Positions 1 to 9,972 of a stretch of DNA of 64,000 bases are shown piece by piece. Under the pieces are notes generated by a model. The model did no database searches. It was not told the origin of the DNA and saw nothing but the letters and a program-made list of their open reading frames with translations. Numbering within the stretch: position 1 is the stretch's first letter; each line of letters starts with the position of its first letter. Source of the stretch: Candidatus Effluviviaceae Genus I sp. (GTDB lineage Bacteria > Joyebacterota > Joyebacteria > Joyebacterales > Joyebacteraceae); the NCBI GenBank assembly GCA_016867725.1, contig VGIX01000003.1, positions 46,580 to 110,579 on the forward strand, in the 5' to 3' direction. Both the position numbers and the translations under genes were made by a program.

Positions 1-447
1 CTCCCCGTCGAGGTCGTCGTCAGGAACGCGGCGGCGGGCTCCATCGTGAAGAAGCTCGGGGCGACCGAGGGCATGCGGTTCGACCCGCCGCTCGTCGAGT
101 TCTTCCTCAAGAACGACGCGCTGCACGACCCGCTCATCACGGACGACCACATCCGCGCGTTCGGGCTCGCGCCGGAGGGGATGCCGCGGGAGATGCGGAA
201 GCGGGCGCTTCAGGTCAACGACGTGCTCAGGCGCTTCCTCGCGGGGCGCGGCGTGGACCTCGTGGACTTCAAGCTCGAGTTCGGCCTGAAGGGCGGCGAG
301 CTCGTGCTGGGCGACGAGGTGTCCCCGGACACCTGCCGGCTCCGCGACGCGGCGACGGGGAGGATCATGGACAAGGACAGGTTCCGGCAGGACCTCGGCG
401 GGTTCATGGAGGCCTACGGCGAGGTTCTGGACCGGGTAACCCAGTGA
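1..447 (+). CDS. purC: SAICAR synthase, C-terminal part (5' end outside window)
   Basis: The frame is open from base 1 and ends in TGA at 445-447. Its first residues read LPVEVVVRNAAAGSIVKKLG, the conserved VEVVVRNxAAGS block of phosphoribosylaminoimidazole-succinocarboxamide synthase, which condenses CAIR with aspartate in de novo purine synthesis. Further on come ITDDHI and DEVSPDTCRL, the family's active-site C-terminal signature (usually DE-SPDSCR). The gene is cut by the window edge, so about the first third is missing. It is followed one base later by the purF Shine-Dalgarno region and is the first visible member of a purC-F-H-E-A operon. Confidence 0.93.
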   Translation, partial: LPVEVVVRNAAAGSIVKKLGATEGMRFDPPLVEFFLKNDALHDPLITDDHIRAFGLAPEGMPREMRKRALQVNDVLRRFLAGRGVDLVDFKLEFGLKGGELVLGDEVSPDTCRLRDAATGRIMDKDRFRQDLGGFMEAYGEVLDRVTQ

Positions 448-457
448 GGTGACACCC

Positions 458-1882
458 GTGTTCCACGAGGAGTGCGGGATCTTCGGTGTCTCCGGCAACT
501 GCGACGCGGCGCGGCTCTCGTACCTCGGGCTCTACGCGCTCCAGCACCGCGGGCAGGAGAGCGCGGGCATCGTCACGTGGGACGGCGACACGGCGTTCCA
601 GCACCGCGCGATGGGGCTCGTCAACAGCGTGTTCGACGAGACGGTGCTGGACCTCCTCCCGGGCCACGTGGCGATCGGCCACGTGCGCTACTCCACGACC
701 GGGCAGAGCCGACTCATGAACGCGCAGCCCATCCTCGTGCGGTTCCGCGGCGGGTCGCTGGCGGCCGCGCACAACGGCAATCTCGTGGACGCCGACCGGC
801 TGCGCTCGACGCTCGAGGCGGGCGGGGCCGTCTTCCGGACGACGACCGACACGGAGACGATCCTCCATCTCATCGCGCGGGCCTACTCGAAGAAGCCCGG
901 CCGCTCGCTGGGCGAGCTGCCGTCGGTCCTCTCCGACGCGCTCGCGGGGGTGCAGGGGGCCTACTCCGTGCTCCTCATGATCGACGGGACGCTCGTGGCG
1001 GTGCGCGACCCGCGCGGCTATCGGCCGCTCTGTTTCGGCGCGCTCGGGAGCGGCGGCTGGGCGGTCGCGTCCGAGAGCTGCGCGCTCGACATCGTGGGCG
1101 CGAAGCTCGAGCGCGAGATCGCGCCGGGCGAGATCGTCGTGTTCGATCCGGCGAGCGGCCCGCGCGCGTTCCCGCTCGCCGCGGAACGAAGCCCCGAGAG
1201 CTTCTGCGTCTTCGAGTACATCTACTTCCTGCGGCCCGACTCGGTGGTTCGCGGCGTCTCGGTCGACGGCGTCAGGCGCGCGCTCGGGCGGCGGCTCGCG
1301 AAGGAGCACCCGGCCGACGCGGACGTCGTGATCGCCGTCCCGGACTCGAGCAACTCGGCGGCGATGGGCTTCAGCGAGGGGAGCGGGATCCCGCTCGAGA
1401 TCGGGCTCATCAGGAACCACTACATCGGTCGCACGTTCATCCACCCGAAGCAGTCGCTCCGCGACCTCAGGGTGAGGATCAAGTACAACCCCGTCGCCGA
1501 CACGCTCGCCCGCCGCCGCGTGGTCGTCGTGGACGACTCCATCGTGCGCGGCACGACCAGCCGGAAGCTCATGAGGATGATCCGGGACGCCGGCGCGCGC
1601 GAGGTGCACCTGCGCGTCGCCTCCCCGCCGATACGCTTCCCCTGCTTCTACGGCATCGACACGCCGACGAAGGGCGAGCTGATCGCGGCCTCGAAGGAAA
1701 TCGAGGAGATCGCGCGCTTCATCGGCGTGGACTCCCTGGGCTACGTGTCGTTCGAGGGGCTTCTCGCGTCGTCGCCGCCTCCGCGGGAGTCCTACTGCGT
1801 CGCGTGCTTCGACGGAAGCTACCCGCACGAGTGCATTCTGGACTCGCTGGGCGGCCGCGCGCCGGAGAAAGGAAGGCCATGA
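458..1882 (+). CDS. purF: Amidophosphoribosyltransferase
   Basis: First committed enzyme of purine synthesis: glutamine plus PRPP gives phosphoribosylamine. The N-terminal glutamine amidotransferase domain starts FHEECGIFGV with the nucleophile Cys at residue 6, so a short propeptide must be removed. The C-terminal phosphoribosyltransferase domain carries VVVVDDSIVRGTT, the PRPP loop. Cysteines in CVFEYIYF, PCFYGIDTP and YCVAC match the four ligands of the Bacillus-type [4Fe-4S] cluster, suggesting an oxygen-labile form. I prefer GTG at 458 because GAGGTGA at 446-452 sits five bases before it; an in-frame GTG at 449 would add three residues. The stop overlaps the purH ATG (ATGA). Confidence 0.95.
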   Translation: MFHEECGIFGVSGNCDAARLSYLGLYALQHRGQESAGIVTWDGDTAFQHRAMGLVNSVFDETVLDLLPGHVAIGHVRYSTTGQSRLMNAQPILVRFRGGSLAAAHNGNLVDADRLRSTLEAGGAVFRTTTDTETILHLIARAYSKKPGRSLGELPSVLSDALAGVQGAYSVLLMIDGTLVAVRDPRGYRPLCFGALGSGGWAVASESCALDIVGAKLEREIAPGEIVVFDPASGPRAFPLAAERSPESFCVFEYIYFLRPDSVVRGVSVDGVRRALGRRLAKEHPADADVVIAVPDSSNSAAMGFSEGSGIPLEIGLIRNHYIGRTFIHPKQSLRDLRVRIKYNPVADTLARRRVVVVDDSIVRGTTSRKLMRMIRDAGAREVHLRVASPPIRFPCFYGIDTPTKGELIAASKEIEEIARFIGVDSLGYVSFEGLLASSPPPRESYCVACFDGSYPHECILDSLGGRAPEKGRP

Positions 1883-3441
1883 AGGTCAAGCGAGCCCTCG
1901 TCAGCGTCTCGAACAAGGACGGCATCGTCGAGTTCGCCGGCAGGCTCTCGGAGCTCGGCATCGAGATCGTCTCCACCGGCGGAACGTCGAGGTCGCTCGC
2001 GACCTGCGGGGTCGCCTGCCGCGAGGTGTCGGACCTCACGGGCGCTCCCGAGATCCTGAACGGCCGGGTGAAGACGCTGCACCCCAGGATCCACGGCGCG
2101 ATCCTGTGCCAGCCGGAGAAGCCGTCCCACGCGGCGACGCTCGAGGCGCAAGGCATCGAGCGGATCGACATGGTCGTCGTGAACCTCTACCCGTTCCAGA
2201 AGGTCGCCGCCGCGGGGGCCGCGCTCGATGAGGCCCTCGAGCAGATCGACATCGGCGGGGTCGCGCTCCTGCGCGCCGCGTCGAAGAACTTCGCCAACGT
2301 GGTCGTCGTGAGCTCGCCCGAGCAGTACCCGTGGGTCGCCGCGCTCCTCGCCGAGCACGGCGACGTGCCCGAGCACGCGAGGCGGAGGCTCGCCGTCGAG
2401 GCGTTCGCCGTCACGCGCGACTACGACCGGGCGATCCACCGGTATCTTGCGACGGAGTCCGAGTCCTCCGTGGACCTGCCCGCGTGTCTCGCCCTCGACT
2501 ACGAGAAGGTCCAGGAGCTCCGGTACGGCGAGAACCCGCACCAGCGCGCGGCGCTCTACACGTCGCTCGGACAGACGCAGGCGCCGAGCGTCGTCGGCGC
2601 GGAGCAGCTGTCGGGGAAGGAGCTCTCGTACAACAACTACCTCGACCTCGACGCGGCGCTCGCCATCGTGCGCGAGTTCCAGGACCCGGCAGCGGCCATC
2701 CTCAAGCACGCCACGCCGTGCGGCGTCGCGATGGCGCCGACGCCGTCGAAGGCCTACGAGCGGGCGCTCGCGTGCGACCCGGTGTCCGCGTTCGGATGCG
2801 TCATCGCCGTGAACCGCAGCGTGGACCAGCGCCTGGCCGAGCTCATCCACGAGACGCACTTCGTCGAGGCCGTCATCGCGCCCGACTACTACCGGAGCGC
2901 GCTCGATCTCATGACGAAGAAGCAGAACCGGAGGATCCTGCGCGCGACGTTCCCGGACCTCACGCACTACGCGCCGAGACCCGAGCGGCAGGTGCGGTCG
3001 CTCGTCGGCGGCGGCCTCCTCGTCCAGGACCTCGACACGGAGACCCTCAGCCAGGAAGATCTGCGCGTCGTCTCGGAGCGCAAGCCCACGAAGCAGGAGC
3101 TCGACTCGCTCATCTTCGCCTGGCGCGTCGTGAAGCACGTTCGCTCGAACGCCATCGTGATCGCCCGCGACACCGAGACGGTCGGCATCGGCTCGGGGCA
3201 GATGAGCAGGGTGGACTCGAGCGTGCTCGCCGTGTGGAAGGCGGGGGAGAGGGTGAAGGGAAGCGTGATGGCGTCCGACGGGTTCTTCCCGATGCGCGAC
3301 GCCGTCGATGCCGCGGCCGAGGCGGGCGTGACGGCGATCATCCAGCCGGGCGGGTCGAAGGGCGACGACGACTCCATCCTGGCCGCCAACGAACGCAACG
3401 TCGCGATGGTGATGACCGGGCGGAGGCACTTCCGACACTAG
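1879..3441 (+). CDS. purH: Bifunctional AICAR transformylase / IMP cyclohydrolase
   Basis: Catalyses the last two steps to IMP: formyl transfer from 10-formyl-THF to AICAR, then ring closure. The 520-residue length is normal. The N-terminal MGS-like cyclohydrolase domain begins KRALVSVSNKDGIVEFA and contains TGGTSRSL and the GRVKTLHPRIHG motif. The transformylase half has LRYGENPHQRAALY and the catalytic KH in KHATPCG. The usual SAFGGVIA reads SAFGCVIA here, a mild variant. The start ATG overlaps the purF stop by four bases, implying translational coupling. Its formyl donor would normally be supplied by FolD, whose copy at 35856 is catalytically suspect. Confidence 0.95.
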   Translation: MKVKRALVSVSNKDGIVEFAGRLSELGIEIVSTGGTSRSLATCGVACREVSDLTGAPEILNGRVKTLHPRIHGAILCQPEKPSHAATLEAQGIERIDMVVVNLYPFQKVAAAGAALDEALEQIDIGGVALLRAASKNFANVVVVSSPEQYPWVAALLAEHGDVPEHARRRLAVEAFAVTRDYDRAIHRYLATESESSVDLPACLALDYEKVQELRYGENPHQRAALYTSLGQTQAPSVVGAEQLSGKELSYNNYLDLDAALAIVREFQDPAAAILKHATPCGVAMAPTPSKAYERALACDPVSAFGCVIAVNRSVDQRLAELIHETHFVEAVIAPDYYRSALDLMTKKQNRRILRATFPDLTHYAPRPERQVRSLVGGGLLVQDLDTETLSQEDLRVVSERKPTKQELDSLIFAWRVVKHVRSNAIVIARDTETVGIGSGQMSRVDSSVLAVWKAGERVKGSVMASDGFFPMRDAVDAAAEAGVTAIIQPGGSKGDDDSILAANERNVAMVMTGRRHFRH

Positions 3442-3456
3442 GACCGGGAGGGACGC

Positions 3457-3989
3457 ATGGAGGGCAGCAGGCGGCCGCTGGTCGCCGTTCTCATGGGGAG
3501 CGACTCGGACCTTCCGGTGATGCGCGAGGCGGAACAGGCGCTCGCGGAGTTCGGCATCCCGTTCGTCACGCGCATCACGTCCGCGCACCGCGCCCTCCGG
3601 CGGACGGTCGAGCTCGTCGAGACGCTCGAGGCCGACGGCGTCGAGGTGTTCGTCGTGGGCGCCGGCCTCGCCGCGCACCTCGCCGGCGTCGTGGCCGGCG
3701 TCAGCACGCGCCCCGTCATAGGCGTCCCGCTGGAGGGAGGGAGCCTCCGCGGGTTCGACGCGCTCTGCTCGACGGTGCAGATGCCGTCGGGCGTCCCGGT
3801 GGCGACGATGGCCATCGGGAAGGCCGGCGCGAAGAACGCCGGGATCCTCGCGGCGGAGATCCTCGCCGTCGGCCGGCCTGACCTGAGGGAGCGCCTGCGG
3901 GCCTTCAAGGACTCCCTCCTGCGGGCGGTCGAGCGGAAGGACGCGGAGCTCGGGGGAGGCGGCGCGAGGTCCGGGAAGGAGCGCGCGGG

Positions 3990-3993
<4 letters not shown>
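3457..3993 (+). CDS. purE: N5-carboxyaminoimidazole ribonucleotide mutase (class I PurE)
   Basis: Converts N5-CAIR to CAIR. The N-terminus carries the class I signature GSDSDLPVM, followed by SAHRA, then VIGVPLEGG, STVQMPSGVPVAT and IGKAGAKNAG, which form the nucleotide-binding and active-site loops. The 178 residues are slightly longer than usual, with a basic, charged tail (RSGKERAG) that is probably disordered. GGGAGG lies eight bases before the ATG. A purK was not seen in the window. The stop overlaps the purA start (ATGA), so purE and purA are coupled. Confidence 0.93.
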
Positions 3994-5279
<1,286 letters not shown>

Positions 5280-5350
5280 GAGAGGGGCGACGACCGCTCC
5301 GGCGCGGGGCTCGCGCGGGCGCGCCCACTTCGATGAGCAATGCGGGCTCC

Positions 5351-5379
5351 TTGACGGACCCGCCGGGCGGGTCTAGAAT
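5351..5379 (+). promoter_or_regulatory. Sigma-70-type promoter for folE2
   Basis: TTGACG at 5351-5356 and TAGAAT at 5374-5379 are separated by exactly 17 bases. This predicts a start near 5386 and a leader of about 30 bases before the folE2 ATG at 5417. It lies in the 137-base gap after purA, so folE2 and the next two genes can be expressed apart from the pur operon. Confidence 0.75.
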
Positions 5380-5416
5380 GGCCCCGCTCGGCAGGTCCGG
5401 CCCAAGGGGGGACCGC

Positions 5417-6193
5417 ATGCGGGACATCCAGGACCAGGAGGAGACGAGGGGCATCGGCCTGGACCAGGTCGGCCTCGCGCGCCTTGCGATCCCGATCCGC
5501 GTGCTCGACCGTGACGGGCGGGCACGCGAGGCGACGGCGACGGTCAGCGTGTTCGTCGCGCTCCCGGCCGGCGCCCGCGCGGTTCACATGAGCCGCTTCC
5601 TCGAGGCGCTCGCTGGAAGCGCCGAGCCGCTCGACCGCGACGTCGTGCGGGAGCTCCTCGCGAACCTGCGGTCCAGGCATGACGCCCCCGGCGCCGGGAT
5701 CGAGATGGACTTCCCCTTCTCCGTCACGAAGACAGCACCCACCACGGGCAGCTCGAGCGCCCTTGTCTGCCGAGCCACCGTGAAGGCCTCGCTTGCGGAC
5801 TCCTTCCGCTACGCCGTCGGCGTCCGCGTGCCGGTCATGATGGTCTGCCCGTGCTCCGTGGGCGCCGCGGGACGCGCGGGACTGGCGCAGCGGGGGTACG
5901 TGTCGGTATCGGTCGAGGCCGACCGCGCCGTCCGCTTCGAGGACCTCGTGGACCTCGTCGAGTCGTGCGCGAGCGCGCCGGTGCGCGCCCTCCTCAAGGC
6001 CGCCGACGAGCGCGCCCTCCTCGAGTCCGCCGTCAGCCGTCCGTTCTTCGTCGAGGACATCGTGCGGAACGTGACGCAGGTGCTCGAGGCCGATCCGTCC
6101 GTCGACTGGTACAGCGTGGAAGCCGAGAACCTCGAAGGAGCCCACGACCACAGCACGTTCGCGTCCCGCGAGCACCGCCGCGCGGCGGGCTGA
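5417..6193 (+). CDS. folE2: GTP cyclohydrolase I type IB (FolE2)
   Basis: Converts GTP to 7,8-dihydroneopterin triphosphate, the entry to folate (and often queuosine) synthesis. Family marks are the early DIQ start, RFLEAL after HMSRF, DFPF, and the CPCS active-site cysteine motif in MVCPCSVGA near residue 140. FolE2 is unrelated in sequence to FolE and is less strictly zinc dependent. About 258 residues is typical. The ATG at 5417 is preceded by AAGGGGGGA and by its own promoter; longer readings upstream lack family similarity. No folE(1) is seen here. Confidence 0.9.
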   Translation: MRDIQDQEETRGIGLDQVGLARLAIPIRVLDRDGRAREATATVSVFVALPAGARAVHMSRFLEALAGSAEPLDRDVVRELLANLRSRHDAPGAGIEMDFPFSVTKTAPTTGSSSALVCRATVKASLADSFRYAVGVRVPVMMVCPCSVGAAGRAGLAQRGYVSVSVEADRAVRFEDLVDLVESCASAPVRALLKAADERALLESAVSRPFFVEDIVRNVTQVLEADPSVDWYSVEAENLEGAHDHSTFASREHRRAAG

Positions 6194-6214
6194 GCGGGAA
6201 ACAGGAGGTGCGCC

Positions 6215-6469
6215 ATGGAGAAGAAGCAGATCGGAAGGGTGTCCCACTACTTCGGAGGGCCGGGCGTAGCGGCCATCGAGCTCTCCGACCGGCTCGCGGT
6301 GGGCGACAGGATCTCGATCGTGGGCCACACCACCGACGTCGAGATGGTGGTCGAGTCGATGCAGATCGAGCACGCGGCCGTCCAGGAGGCGGGCCGGGGC
6401 GACAGCATCGGCATCAAGGTCCCGCAGAAGGTCCGCGAGCACGACGCGGTCTTCAAGGTCACCGGGTGA
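6215..6469 (+). CDS. Small EF-Tu domain 2-like (translation factor-like beta-barrel) protein
   Basis: An 84-residue protein beginning MEKKQIGRVSHYFGGPGVAA, with LAVGDRISIVGHTTD and MQIEHAAVQEAGRGDSIGIK. These match the second beta-barrel domain of translational GTPases (the part carrying KVGDxIxIxG and GxxxGIxL blocks) without any GTPase domain. Such stand-alone barrels are common near U32 peptidases; no U32 gene is adjacent here. GGAGGTG is a perfect ribosome site seven bases before the ATG. Its function is unknown; RNA or tRNA-end binding is only a guess from the fold. Confidence 0.7.
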   Translation: MEKKQIGRVSHYFGGPGVAAIELSDRLAVGDRISIVGHTTDVEMVVESMQIEHAAVQEAGRGDSIGIKVPQKVREHDAVFKVTG

Positions 6470-6485
6470 GCGCGAGGCGGAGCGC

Positions 6486-7148
6486 GTGACGACGCTCACG
6501 GCGGCCGCGATCTCGCTCGCGACGCGGCTTCATGCGCCCGATGGCGGGCGGCGCGCCGACGACGAGGCGGCGCGGGAGCTGAAGGGCGCGGCGCGCGCCT
6601 TCGCCTTGCGCTGGCCCGGCGCGCTCTCCGGCGCGCCCACCGTGACGAGCGACGGGGCGCTCGCGCTCCAGATGACGAGCGCGGCGGCGCTCGTTGACGC
6701 GATGCTGTCGCTGGCCGCGTCGCTCCGCGACGACCGCCCGACCTTCTGCGGAGCCGTCGTCAGACTCCAGCGCCCCGCGGAGGCCGTCGAAATGAGGCTC
6801 GTCGCGCAGAGCGACGCCTTCGAACGGGCGCTCGCCGGGCTGCCGGAGTCGGACCCGCGCGGGCCGCGCGTCGTCATGCTCCTGCCGGACCCTGACCCCG
6901 TCCTCGGAGCGCTGCTCGATCTCCTCCTGAGCGCGCACGACGAGATGACCGCGCGGCAGCGTCAGGTCGTGTCCCTCGTCAGAGAGAGCGAGACCCAGCA
7001 GGCCGTCGCCCGCCACCTGAACGTCTCGCGCCAGGCCGTCAACCAGAGCCTCGCGGCTGCCGGCTGGCCGCTGCTTCTGCACGCCGAGTCCGTGGTCAGG
7101 GCACGCCTCGAACGCGCGGCGGGGAAGACCCCGCTGGCGGAGTTGTAA
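6486..7148 (+). CDS. SatD-like protein with C-terminal helix-turn-helix
   Basis: The 220-residue product ends in an obvious HTH (QAVARHLNVSRQAVNQSLAAAGW, about residues 177-199, with the RQAVNQ recognition helix). The layout before it, a short alpha/beta region around TVTSDGALALQM and a middle helix bundle, resembles the SatD family (modulators known from the streptococcal sat operon), but the family's GDEFQ box is not intact. It begins 16 bases after the barrel gene, so the two are probably co-transcribed. GTG at 6486 follows GAGGCGGAG. DNA binding is likely; the target is unknown. Confidence 0.5.
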   Translation: MTTLTAAAISLATRLHAPDGGRRADDEAARELKGAARAFALRWPGALSGAPTVTSDGALALQMTSAAALVDAMLSLAASLRDDRPTFCGAVVRLQRPAEAVEMRLVAQSDAFERALAGLPESDPRGPRVVMLLPDPDPVLGALLDLLLSAHDEMTARQRQVVSLVRESETQQAVARHLNVSRQAVNQSLAAAGWPLLLHAESVVRARLERAAGKTPLAEL

Positions 7149-7300
7149 AGCCCATGCTATTGACTTTGGCCTCCAGAATACGCCGTCGGGGTGGCTCTTT
7201 TCGGGCGTCCGGGCCCGGGCAGCCATCCGCAGCAAACGGCCCGCAGAAGCGGTTTTCGGGGCCTTCCCGGGGCTGTGAGAGAGGCTGTGGGCGCCTGCGC

Positions 7301-8269
7301 ATGCTCGCGGGGTCCCTGACGGCGGCCCTTCTGTGGGGCGTCGTTGCCGGGCTGGCGGGCGCCGCCGACCCGTCGGCGGCCGCGCTCGTGGTCCGCGGCG
7401 TCCAGGACTACCGCGCGCGCGCGATGCGGTCGGGAACCGAGCAGCTCGAGCGGGCCGTCGCGCTGCGCCCGGGGTGGAGCACGGCGCGCGCGTCGCTTGC
7501 GACGGCGCTGTTCAGGAACGGAGCCGCGGGCAGCGCGGTCGAGCAGTTCGAGGCTCTCATCGGGGTCGGCACGGCGCGAGACCTCGCGTCGGGCGCTCTT
7601 CAGAGCGCCGCGCTCCAGGGCCCCGTCGACCCGAACCACGTGCTGGGACTGGCGATGTCCCTGCAGCAGCTCGGCAGGACGCGCGAGGCGGAGCGCCTCT
7701 ACAGGTGCGCGGCGGATCTCCTGGGGCCGACCTCGAAGGAGTCGGGGCGGGCGTACTTCCTCCTGGCGCAGATGCTGAGCGAGCGCGGCCTGCCGTGGAG
7801 CGATCATGAGGCGGAGCTTGCGAAGGCGCTCGCTGTCGACGCAGGCGTGGCGGGGCGCGACGTGCTCCCGCCCTTTCCCGACCTTGCCGCCGACCCCGAG
7901 CTCGAGCCGTACACGTGGCCCGTGACCGCAGCCCGCGCCGACTCGAGCCGCTCGGCGCCGGAGACGCTGCCGCGTCTCGCCGAGTGGCCGCCGGCGGTCG
8001 AGCGCGCGGCGCCGGCGTTCACCGGGGCCGTCACCGTCGAAGCGCTCGTGCTGCCCGACGGCAGCGTCGGGGGGGCGGAGGTCGTCGCCCCGGCGGAGGT
8101 GTCCGAGGAGCTGCGGGAGGCCGCGGTCAGGGCGGTGAGCGCGGCGCGCTTCGACCCGGCTCTCGGGGCTGACGGGTTCCCGATGGACGCCTGGGTCGCG
8201 ATCGCCGTTCCGGGCCGCGTCATCTCGGGCGAGCCGCCGTCGGAGCCCGGTCACCGGGAGACGCCGTGA
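7301..8269 (+). CDS. Periplasmic TPR protein with TonB-like C-terminal domain
   Basis: A hydrophobic N-terminus (GSLTAALLWGVVAGLAGA, about residues 4-21) looks like a signal peptide or uncleaved anchor. Residues 30-160 form TPR-like helices (RPGWSTARASLATALFR; LGLAMSLQQLGRTREAERLY). The last 70 residues (GAVTVEALVLPDGSVGGAEVV ... LREAAVRAVSAARFDPA) match the TonB C-terminal fold, which in energy transducers contacts outer-membrane partners. There is no proline-rich TonB spacer, so this is unlikely to be a canonical TonB. I chose ATG 7301 since the upstream in-frame ATG at 7154 would place 49 basic residues before the signal peptide. Its stop overlaps the next GTG. Confidence 0.65.
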   Translation: MLAGSLTAALLWGVVAGLAGAADPSAAALVVRGVQDYRARAMRSGTEQLERAVALRPGWSTARASLATALFRNGAAGSAVEQFEALIGVGTARDLASGALQSAALQGPVDPNHVLGLAMSLQQLGRTREAERLYRCAADLLGPTSKESGRAYFLLAQMLSERGLPWSDHEAELAKALAVDAGVAGRDVLPPFPDLAADPELEPYTWPVTAARADSSRSAPETLPRLAEWPPAVERAAPAFTGAVTVEALVLPDGSVGGAEVVAPAEVSEELREAAVRAVSAARFDPALGADGFPMDAWVAIAVPGRVISGEPPSEPGHRETP

Positions 8270-9972
8270 GCGGCGCCGGGGGCAGCTCGCCGAGCGGCGC
8301 GGGCGCAGAGGCGATGGGGCGGCGCGACTGGCTCGCCGTGGCCTGCGCTCTCGCGGTCGCAGCCGTGCTTCGCATCGTCTTCCTGCGTGAGACGGCCGCC
8401 CATCCGCTGTACCAGGCGCTCACCGGAGACCCGGCGCTCTATCACAGACAGGCGCTCGACGTCCTCGGCGGCAGGCCGGCGCCGGATCACGCGTACTTCC
8501 ACTCAAGCCCGCTGTACCCGTTCGTGCTCGCCGCGCTCCTCCGCATCGGCGGAGGCAGCCTGACGGCAGTGCGTGCGGTGCAGTCGGCGGTCGGCATCGG
8601 CACGGTGCTCCTCATCGCGCGACTCGCGGCGGCGGCCTTCGGGCGGCGCGCCGCGGTCGCGGCGGCGTGGCTCGCCGCGCTCTACGTCCCCTTCATCTTC
8701 TTCGAGAGCGAGGTCCTCGAGATCGCGTGGGTGCTGGCATTCGTGACGGGGATGCTGCTCCTGCTCGCCCGGCGGCGCTCAGCGCTCACGACGGCCGCGG
8801 CAGCCGCGGCGGGGGCCCTGCTCGGCCTCGCCTCGCTCGGCAAGCCCAACCTGCTGCTCTTCGCGCCCGTCGGGTCGGCCCTCATCATGGCCGGCGCGAT
8901 GGCCGGCGAGCGGGAAGCACCGCCCCGGGCGGAGCGGCAGGAGGCATGGGGCCGCCGCGCCGCCCCGGCGGTCGTCTTCTTCGTCGTCACGGGCCTCATG
9001 ATCCTCCCGGCCACCGTCCACAACCTCAGGACGTCGGGCGACCTCATCCCCGTGTCGTCGAACGGCGGGATCAACCTGTACATCGGCAACCACGCGGGGG
9101 CGTCCGGGATGTTCCAGGTGCCGCCGGAGATGCGCCTCGACCTGCTCGGGTCCTCGACGAGGGCGGCGGAGCGCGAGGCCGGACGCCGGCTCTCGGCCGG
9201 GGAGGTGTCGGACCACTGGGCACGCAAGGCGTTCGCGTACATGAGGTCGCAGCCGGGCTCGTGGCTCGCGCTCATGGCGAGGAAGACCGCGCTCTTCTGG
9301 AACGCGTACGAGATCCCCAACCACTACCACTTCTACTTCGTGCGCGGGTTCGCGCCGGTGCTTCGCATTCCGCTGTCCACGTTCGGCGTCGTGGCGCCGC
9401 TCGGCCTGCTCGGGCTGTGTCTCGCGGCCGGCCGCAGAAGGCCCCACGCGCCGCTCCTCATCGCGTATGGCGCGACGTTCATGGTCTCGGTCGTGCTCTT
9501 CTTCATCACGGCGAGATACCGGCTCGCCGTCGCGCCGGTCCTGCTCGCCGCGGCCGGGTACGCGCTCACCGAGCTGTGGGCGTTCGCCCGCGAGGCGAAG
9601 TGGCGCTCGCTCGCGGGCGCGGGGGCGGTCCTCGCCGCGCTGGCCGTCGGCGTGAACGTCCCGATGGTCGAGTTCGGCTTCGCGCAGATGCACAACACGG
9701 TCGGCGCCATCCTTGGCGACCGGGGAGACTACGTCGGCGCGGCAACGGAGTTCCGGAGGGCCGTCGGGGAGGACCCGGACAACATCTCGGCCCACTACAA
9801 CCTGGGCGTCGCCCTCGTCGAGACAGGAGACCTGGAGGAGGCCGCTCGGGCCTTCGAGCGAGCGACGCGGCTCTATCCGGGCTACCGGGAGGCCCGGGCC
9901 GCGCTCGCCGCGACGCTCGAGCGCATCGAACGAGCGCGCGAGGCGGACGGGAGCGAACGGAGGAGCGAATGA
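8266..9972 (+). CDS. GT39/ArnT-type membrane glycosyltransferase with C-terminal TPR
   Basis: A 568-residue integral membrane protein. After TM helix 1 comes the first periplasmic loop with GDPALYHRQALDVLGG and HSSPLYPFVLA, the acidic loop plus xYP arrangement of polyprenyl-phosphate-sugar-dependent GT-C enzymes (PMT/ArnT class). Roughly ten further TM segments run to about residue 470. A soluble tail (DNISAHYNLGVALVETGDLEEAARAF) forms one or two TPRs. The acceptor is unknown; protein or lipid glycosylation at the outer face of the inner membrane is likely. GTGA overlap with the TPR gene upstream and ATGA overlap with the ABC ATPase downstream. Confidence 0.7.
   Translation: MSGAGGSSPSGAGAEAMGRRDWLAVACALAVAAVLRIVFLRETAAHPLYQALTGDPALYHRQALDVLGGRPAPDHAYFHSSPLYPFVLAALLRIGGGSLTAVRAVQSAVGIGTVLLIARLAAAAFGRRAAVAAAWLAALYVPFIFFESEVLEIAWVLAFVTGMLLLLARRRSALTTAAAAAAGALLGLASLGKPNLLLFAPVGSALIMAGAMAGEREAPPRAERQEAWGRRAAPAVVFFVVTGLMILPATVHNLRTSGDLIPVSSNGGINLYIGNHAGASGMFQVPPEMRLDLLGSSTRAAEREAGRRLSAGEVSDHWARKAFAYMRSQPGSWLALMARKTALFWNAYEIPNHYHFYFVRGFAPVLRIPLSTFGVVAPLGLLGLCLAAGRRRPHAPLLIAYGATFMVSVVLFFITARYRLAVAPVLLAAAGYALTELWAFAREAKWRSLAGAGAVLAALAVGVNVPMVEFGFAQMHNTVGAILGDRGDYVGAATEFRRAVGEDPDNISAHYNLGVALVETGDLEEAARAFERATRLYPGYREARAALAATLERIERAREADGSERRSE

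Noticed and set aside
404-1828. Long open frame on the minus strand opposite purF, and many similar long antisense frames opposite other genes
   Set aside because: GC-rich codons create long stop-free frames in other phases. The amino acid makeup (Arg, Asp and His runs) and the lack of ribosome sites show these are shadows.
7154-7300. Upstream ATG at 7154 as start of the TPR/TonB-like protein, and TTGACT at 7160 as a promoter
   Set aside because: It would put 49 mostly basic residues before a good signal peptide. TTGACT has no -10 at 16-18 bases.
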